Shown: positions 61,347-64,000 of the stretch, piece after piece | Layout: each line of letters begins with the position of its first letter | Numbering within the stretch: the first letter of the stretch is position 1 | Made by a program: the position numbers and the translations under genes | Notes under the pieces: model-generated | The model's input: only the letters and a program-made list of their open reading frames with translations | Told to the model about the DNA's origin: nothing | Databases searched by the model: none | Source: Longimicrobiales bacterium | GTDB lineage: Bacteria > Gemmatimonadota > Gemmatimonadetes > Longimicrobiales > Gaopeijiaceae | Direction of reading: 5' to 3' | DNA length: 64,000 nt | Assembly: GCA_028823235.1 (NCBI GenBank) | Contig: JAPKBW010000003.1 | Span: 124,001 to 188,000, forward strand

Positions 61347-61999
61347 GGACGGAAGTCAGCCGGATCCTCGCAGCGGATCGGGGAATCGCCTTCCCTGTAG
61401 GCGCCCTGAAGCAGAATGGTCCACACCTCCCGCTGGGGGGGAATCTGGTCATTGCCCAGGGAGTGGCCCGGGAGGTCTCCGAACGCCTCGTCATCTTGCG
61501 TATCCCAACGTTCTCCTTCCGCGTAACCGTAGGTGGGGATCCCTTCTGGAGTCGCGCGGGACTGACACCGAAAACCCTTCATCGGGCGGTGAACGAGTTG
61601 TTGGGTCGATGGGACAACGACGGGATGAGCCACTTCGTGATCATCACGAAATACCGGCTTGAGCTCCATCTCGAGGCTTTGCTTATGCCGCCCTCGGGGC
61701 CATCTCTCAAGTCGGTGCACGGTCTGTATCAGATCGACGCCTCCGACCCCATCGGCACAGACCCCAACTATGAGCATGCCGGCGAACTCGAAGCGTCGCT
61801 GATGCTGCACCTCGTACCCGAACTGGTTCGGACCGATCAATTGAAAGATTATCTCCCGAGCGGTGGAGCCCTCCGAAAGTATACTCGGCGAAGGGCACCG
61901 GCGCCCCCGCTTGCCTCACAGCGCGTGCTGGGCTCGCCGTCACTGACCTCAACTGAAAAAGGTGCAAACGTTTTCAAAGGGTACGTCGACATGCCCTAG
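61340..61999 (+). CDS. Creatininase-family homologue lacking metal ligands
   Basis: About 219 residues similar to creatininase. It reads LPWTEVSRIL, FPVGALKQNGPHLPLGGN, YEHAGELEASLMLHLVPELV and a C-terminal VLGSPSLTSTEKGANVF, all in place. In Pseudomonas creatininase the metals are held by Glu34, His36, Asp45, His120 and Glu122. Here the first three positions are Lys, Asn and Asn with exact spacing, and the NGHGGN loop is replaced by unrelated sequence; the HAGE motif is kept. No ATG or GTG precedes the conserved part; CTG 61340 is a guess and GTG 61463 would lose it. It is head-to-head with, and slightly overlaps, the kinase gene. Likely a pseudoenzyme or decaying gene. Confidence 0.65.
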   Translation: MPWTEVSRILAADRGIAFPVGALKQNGPHLPLGGNLVIAQGVAREVSERLVILRIPTFSFRVTVGGDPFWSRAGLTPKTLHRAVNELLGRWDNDGMSHFVIITKYRLELHLEALLMPPSGPSLKSVHGLYQIDASDPIGTDPNYEHAGELEASLMLHLVPELVRTDQLKDYLPSGGALRKYTRRRAPAPPLASQRVLGSPSLTSTEKGANVFKGYVDMP

Positions 62000-62056
62000 G
62001 AGGCGATCGACGGCCCCGTACCGAACCGTGGTGGGTCACATGGGTAGCAACAGAAC

Positions 62057-62752
62057 ATGAATAGATTCGCATTCCTTTGGCTTGGCCTGATCGCTCTTGT
62101 CGGCACGCGCGCGCTGTCGGCTCAGGGGATCGTTGTCGACCAGGGCCAGTTCGCTGTCACCGTCGAAGGAGTCTCGGTCGGAAGTGAAGACTTCGTCATT
62201 CGGCGTGCGGGGCTCGGAAGTGGCGATGCAGTATTCGCGAACGCGACAGTTGCCCTGGTGGTAGGCCGGGCGACCCAAGACATGCGCATGATTCTCCGGG
62301 CGATTCCGCCTGAGGGGTCAGCCGACAGCTACCAGATAGATGTGACTGGTCTCGGCGTGGCGGAGATCGGCCTCGAGAGGGCAGATCGCAGGTTCCTGGC
62401 TACGGTGCGGTCCCCCGCCGGTGAGGAGGATCGCGAGTTTCCGGCGCGGCCCGACACTCGCGTCGTCGAGCTCGACGTCGCGCACCACTACTACTTCCTC
62501 CGCGACCTCCTCCCAGGTCAAGAGGTCCATGTACTCGAGCCGCGCAGCCGCAGACAGATGACGCTTACCGCGAGCGAGCGGACAGAAGTGCGCATCACTC
62601 TGGGACGAAACGTCGTCTCCGCACGACGCATCACGTTCAGTTCGAACGATGGCGACGACCGCACCGTCTGGTTCGACCAACAAGGGCGAGTGCTCAAGGT
62701 AGAAGTCCCTTCCCGGGCGTATGAAGCCGAGCGAACAGACCTAGTAGGCTGA
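62057..62752 (+). CDS. Secreted protein of unknown function
   Basis: A 231-residue protein with a clear signal peptide (MNRFAFLWLGLIALVGTRAL, cleavage after SAQ near residue 23). The mature protein is beta-rich with repeated short strands and ends in a segment (RTVWFDQQGRVLKVEVPSR) like those in secreted beta-sheet proteins of DUF3108/DUF6134 type; I do not assign a family. It is preceded by the creatininase-like gene with a 57-base gap and followed by a possible terminator. Export to periplasm or cell surface is expected. Confidence 0.65.
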   Translation: MNRFAFLWLGLIALVGTRALSAQGIVVDQGQFAVTVEGVSVGSEDFVIRRAGLGSGDAVFANATVALVVGRATQDMRMILRAIPPEGSADSYQIDVTGLGVAEIGLERADRRFLATVRSPAGEEDREFPARPDTRVVELDVAHHYYFLRDLLPGQEVHVLEPRSRRQMTLTASERTEVRITLGRNVVSARRITFSSNDGDDRTVWFDQQGRVLKVEVPSRAYEAERTDLVG

Positions 62753-62820
62753 TCCTAGCGAGTCCGTGCCAACTCACACTTAACATTTTGAGCGTTGTGC
62801 GTACTCTATCTTCAGTGAAC

Positions 62821-62863
62821 AAAAAACCGGGGGTTTAGGACCCACGCGGTGTCGGTTATTTTT
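62821..62863 (+). terminator. Candidate terminator after the secreted protein gene
   Basis: AAAAAACCG (62821-62829) pairs with CGGTTATTTTT (62853-62863) around a smaller GGGT/ACCC hairpin, with a T-rich end. The stem has one bulged A. It lies 68 bases after the stop codon of the secreted protein and 175 bases before the TolC-family start; the spacer otherwise shows only a weak TTAACA/TACTCT box pair near 62780-62806. Confidence 0.4.
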
Positions 62864-63038
62864 CCAACACGGGATACATCCGCTTCACTTGCCCGGACGA
62901 AGAAAATGTTGGGTGTGGCCGTATTTGGTAACGTAGCTAAGAGTACCGACCCCACCGGCTCCGAAACTGTCGTGCAACGCATAGCGTACAGTGGGTCAGC
63001 ACCCGGTTCCGCCCCCGTATCCAATTGTGGAGAGGTTT

Positions 63039-64000
63039 GTGACGAAGATGACCCGCCGGCCCGTGCTGATCGCAGCCTTGTTCGCGATCACAAGCCAGGT
63101 CTCCGCCCAGGAGGTGCCCTCGGCCCTCTCGCTCGGGGAGGCCATCAAAATCGCCCGGACCACCAACCCCGGATTCCTCCAGACCCGTAACGATGAAGCA
63201 CTGGCAGACTGGAACGTGCGCCAGTCATACGGACAGCTCATGCCTACCGCCAACGCCAGCGCGGGAATCAGCTGGCAGGGCTCCGGCGAGCAGCAGTTCG
63301 GGAGCATTACGCTCGGCGACCTCGGCTTCGGTGACCTGCCGTCCTACTACGGATCGAATTACGGAATCAACCTCGGTTATTCACTGAGCTGGGCAAGCAT
63401 CGTCGGTCCGAAGCAAGCCAAGGCAAATCGATCGGCCACAATGGGTGGCATTGGTATCGCGGAGTCGAACCTTATCGCCCAGGTGACATCGGGCTACGTC
63501 GAGATTCTTCGTCAGGAGCACGGAGTCCGCATAGCGGAGCTGCAGCTTGAAAGCACCCAGTTCAATTTGCGGCTCGCACAGGGCCAACTCGAGGTAGGCC
63601 AGGTCACACCCATCGACGTCGGTCAGGCCGAGGTGCTCGTCGGAAGGTCGGAGGTAACGCTGCTCCAGAGACGGAACGCAGTAACGACCTCGCGCATGCG
63701 GCTCCTCCAGCTTCTGGGGCTCCCGGTCAACCAGCCCTTCGAAACCACGACCACCTTCGTGCTCGCCGAACCTACCTACGATCTGCAGGCACTCACTGCC
63801 ATCGCACTGGATGCCAATCCGACGCTGGTGCAACGCCGGTATTCGACGGAAGCAGCCGCGGTAGGCGTGAGCTCAGCCTGGTCAGGCTACATCCCTACCC
63901 TCTCCATCGGTACCGGCTGGAGCGGATTCACGAATCAGGCGAGCAGCACCGACCTGCAAATCGCGCAGGCACAAGCCACCGTGGCTGGCTCGATCCAGCA
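63039..64000 (+). CDS. TolC-family outer membrane efflux protein, N-terminal part
   Basis: The gene runs off the right edge after about 320 codons. Start GTG 63039 (reading VTKMTRRPVLIAALFAITSQ) has GGAGAGG just upstream at 63029-63035; ATG 63048 is an alternative. A signal peptide ends near SAQ, followed by LSLGEAIKIARTTNPGFLQT, the usual start of the first TolC repeat. Long helices follow (AQVTSGYVEILRQEHGVRIA; LRLAQGQLEVGQVTPIDVGQ), then RLLQLLGLPVNQPFE, and a second repeat begins with YDLQALTAIALDANPTLVQR. It should form the outer membrane channel of an efflux or secretion system whose pump genes lie beyond the window. Confidence 0.88.
   Translation, partial: MTKMTRRPVLIAALFAITSQVSAQEVPSALSLGEAIKIARTTNPGFLQTRNDEALADWNVRQSYGQLMPTANASAGISWQGSGEQQFGSITLGDLGFGDLPSYYGSNYGINLGYSLSWASIVGPKQAKANRSATMGGIGIAESNLIAQVTSGYVEILRQEHGVRIAELQLESTQFNLRLAQGQLEVGQVTPIDVGQAEVLVGRSEVTLLQRRNAVTTSRMRLLQLLGLPVNQPFETTTTFVLAEPTYDLQALTAIALDANPTLVQRRYSTEAAAVGVSSAWSGYIPTLSIGTGWSGFTNQASSTDLQIAQAQATVAGSIQ

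Noticed and set aside
61322-61840. Minus-strand ORF of 172 codons upstream of the giant kinase
   Set aside because: It is antisense to the creatininase-like gene, which shows clear family motifs on the plus strand; the minus translation resembles nothing.
62849-63190. Plus-strand ORF of 113 codons near the TolC-family gene
   Set aside because: Its second half overlaps the TolC-family start in another frame, and the TolC frame has a signal peptide and conserved repeats.
1-64000. CRISPR arrays, insertion sequences, attachment sites, rRNA and tRNA genes
   Set aside because: I looked for regularly spaced repeats, transposase motifs, terminal repeats and tRNA-like folds and found none I could support.

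Overview
The window is a 64 kb piece of a bacterial chromosome with high GC content, dense operons and genetic code 11. It holds almost entirely housekeeping genes on the minus strand up to about 48 kb, then a more accessory stretch to the right end. I see no transposases, integrases, CRISPR arrays, rRNA or tRNA genes. The combination of a GatCAB amidotransferase, a GlmU-like alternative nucleotidyltransferase beside ManC, a WalJ-type hydrolase, a short primary-type sigma factor and an outer membrane TolC protein points to a Gram-negative (diderm) bacterium. My best guess is Gemmatimonadota or a close relative; this is inference from gene content and order, not from a database match.

Region by region (minus strand unless stated). 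1-9.5 kb: cell-shape operon mreB-mreC-mreD-mrdA-rodA followed by accD, folC, hisS, a small membrane protein and the start of proS. 9.7-23 kb: the translation/transcription super-operon rimP-nusA-ylxQ-like-infB-DUF503-rbfA-truB-ribF, then rpsO, pnp, an M16 peptidase, ald and dut. 23-25 kb: a phasin-like coiled-coil protein and murA, whose active-site Cys is replaced by Asp. 25.2-26.8 kb, plus: a DUF948-like membrane protein and a zinc-dependent phospholipase C-like protein. 26.8-35.3 kb: lipoprotein-serS-histidine kinase-pcrA/uvrD-gatC-gatA-gatB. 35.4-38.9 kb, plus: a frameshifted response regulator, manC, a GlmU-like protein and a WalJ-like hydrolase. 39-47.8 kb: the classic run rplM-rpsI-rpsB-tsf-pyrH-frr-uppS-cdsA-dxr-rseP plus a DUF922-like protease. 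48-48.8 kb: a short RpoD-like sigma factor.

49-64 kb is the accessory part. It contains an NtrC-family activator with thpR and a hypothetical protein, an MscS channel with an EamA transporter, a small plus-strand membrane protein behind a structured leader, a PLP decarboxylase, a frameshifted RsbRD-N-like regulator, a 1354-residue multi-sensor NtrY-type kinase, a creatininase homologue that has lost its metal ligands (plus), a secreted unknown protein (plus) and the start of a TolC-family gene (plus).

How the genes fit together: the left half supplies envelope growth (MreBCD/RodA/PBP2, MurA, UppS, CdsA, Dxr, RseP), ribosome biogenesis and aminoacyl-tRNA supply. The kinase and the NtrC-type activator, about 6.6 kb apart, could form one two-component system. 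Items most worth checking are the MurA Asp117 substitution, the metal-less creatininase, two genes each broken by a single missing G in a G-run, the internally shortened DUF503 protein, and the structured leader with a 14-codon ORF near 54.2 kb.
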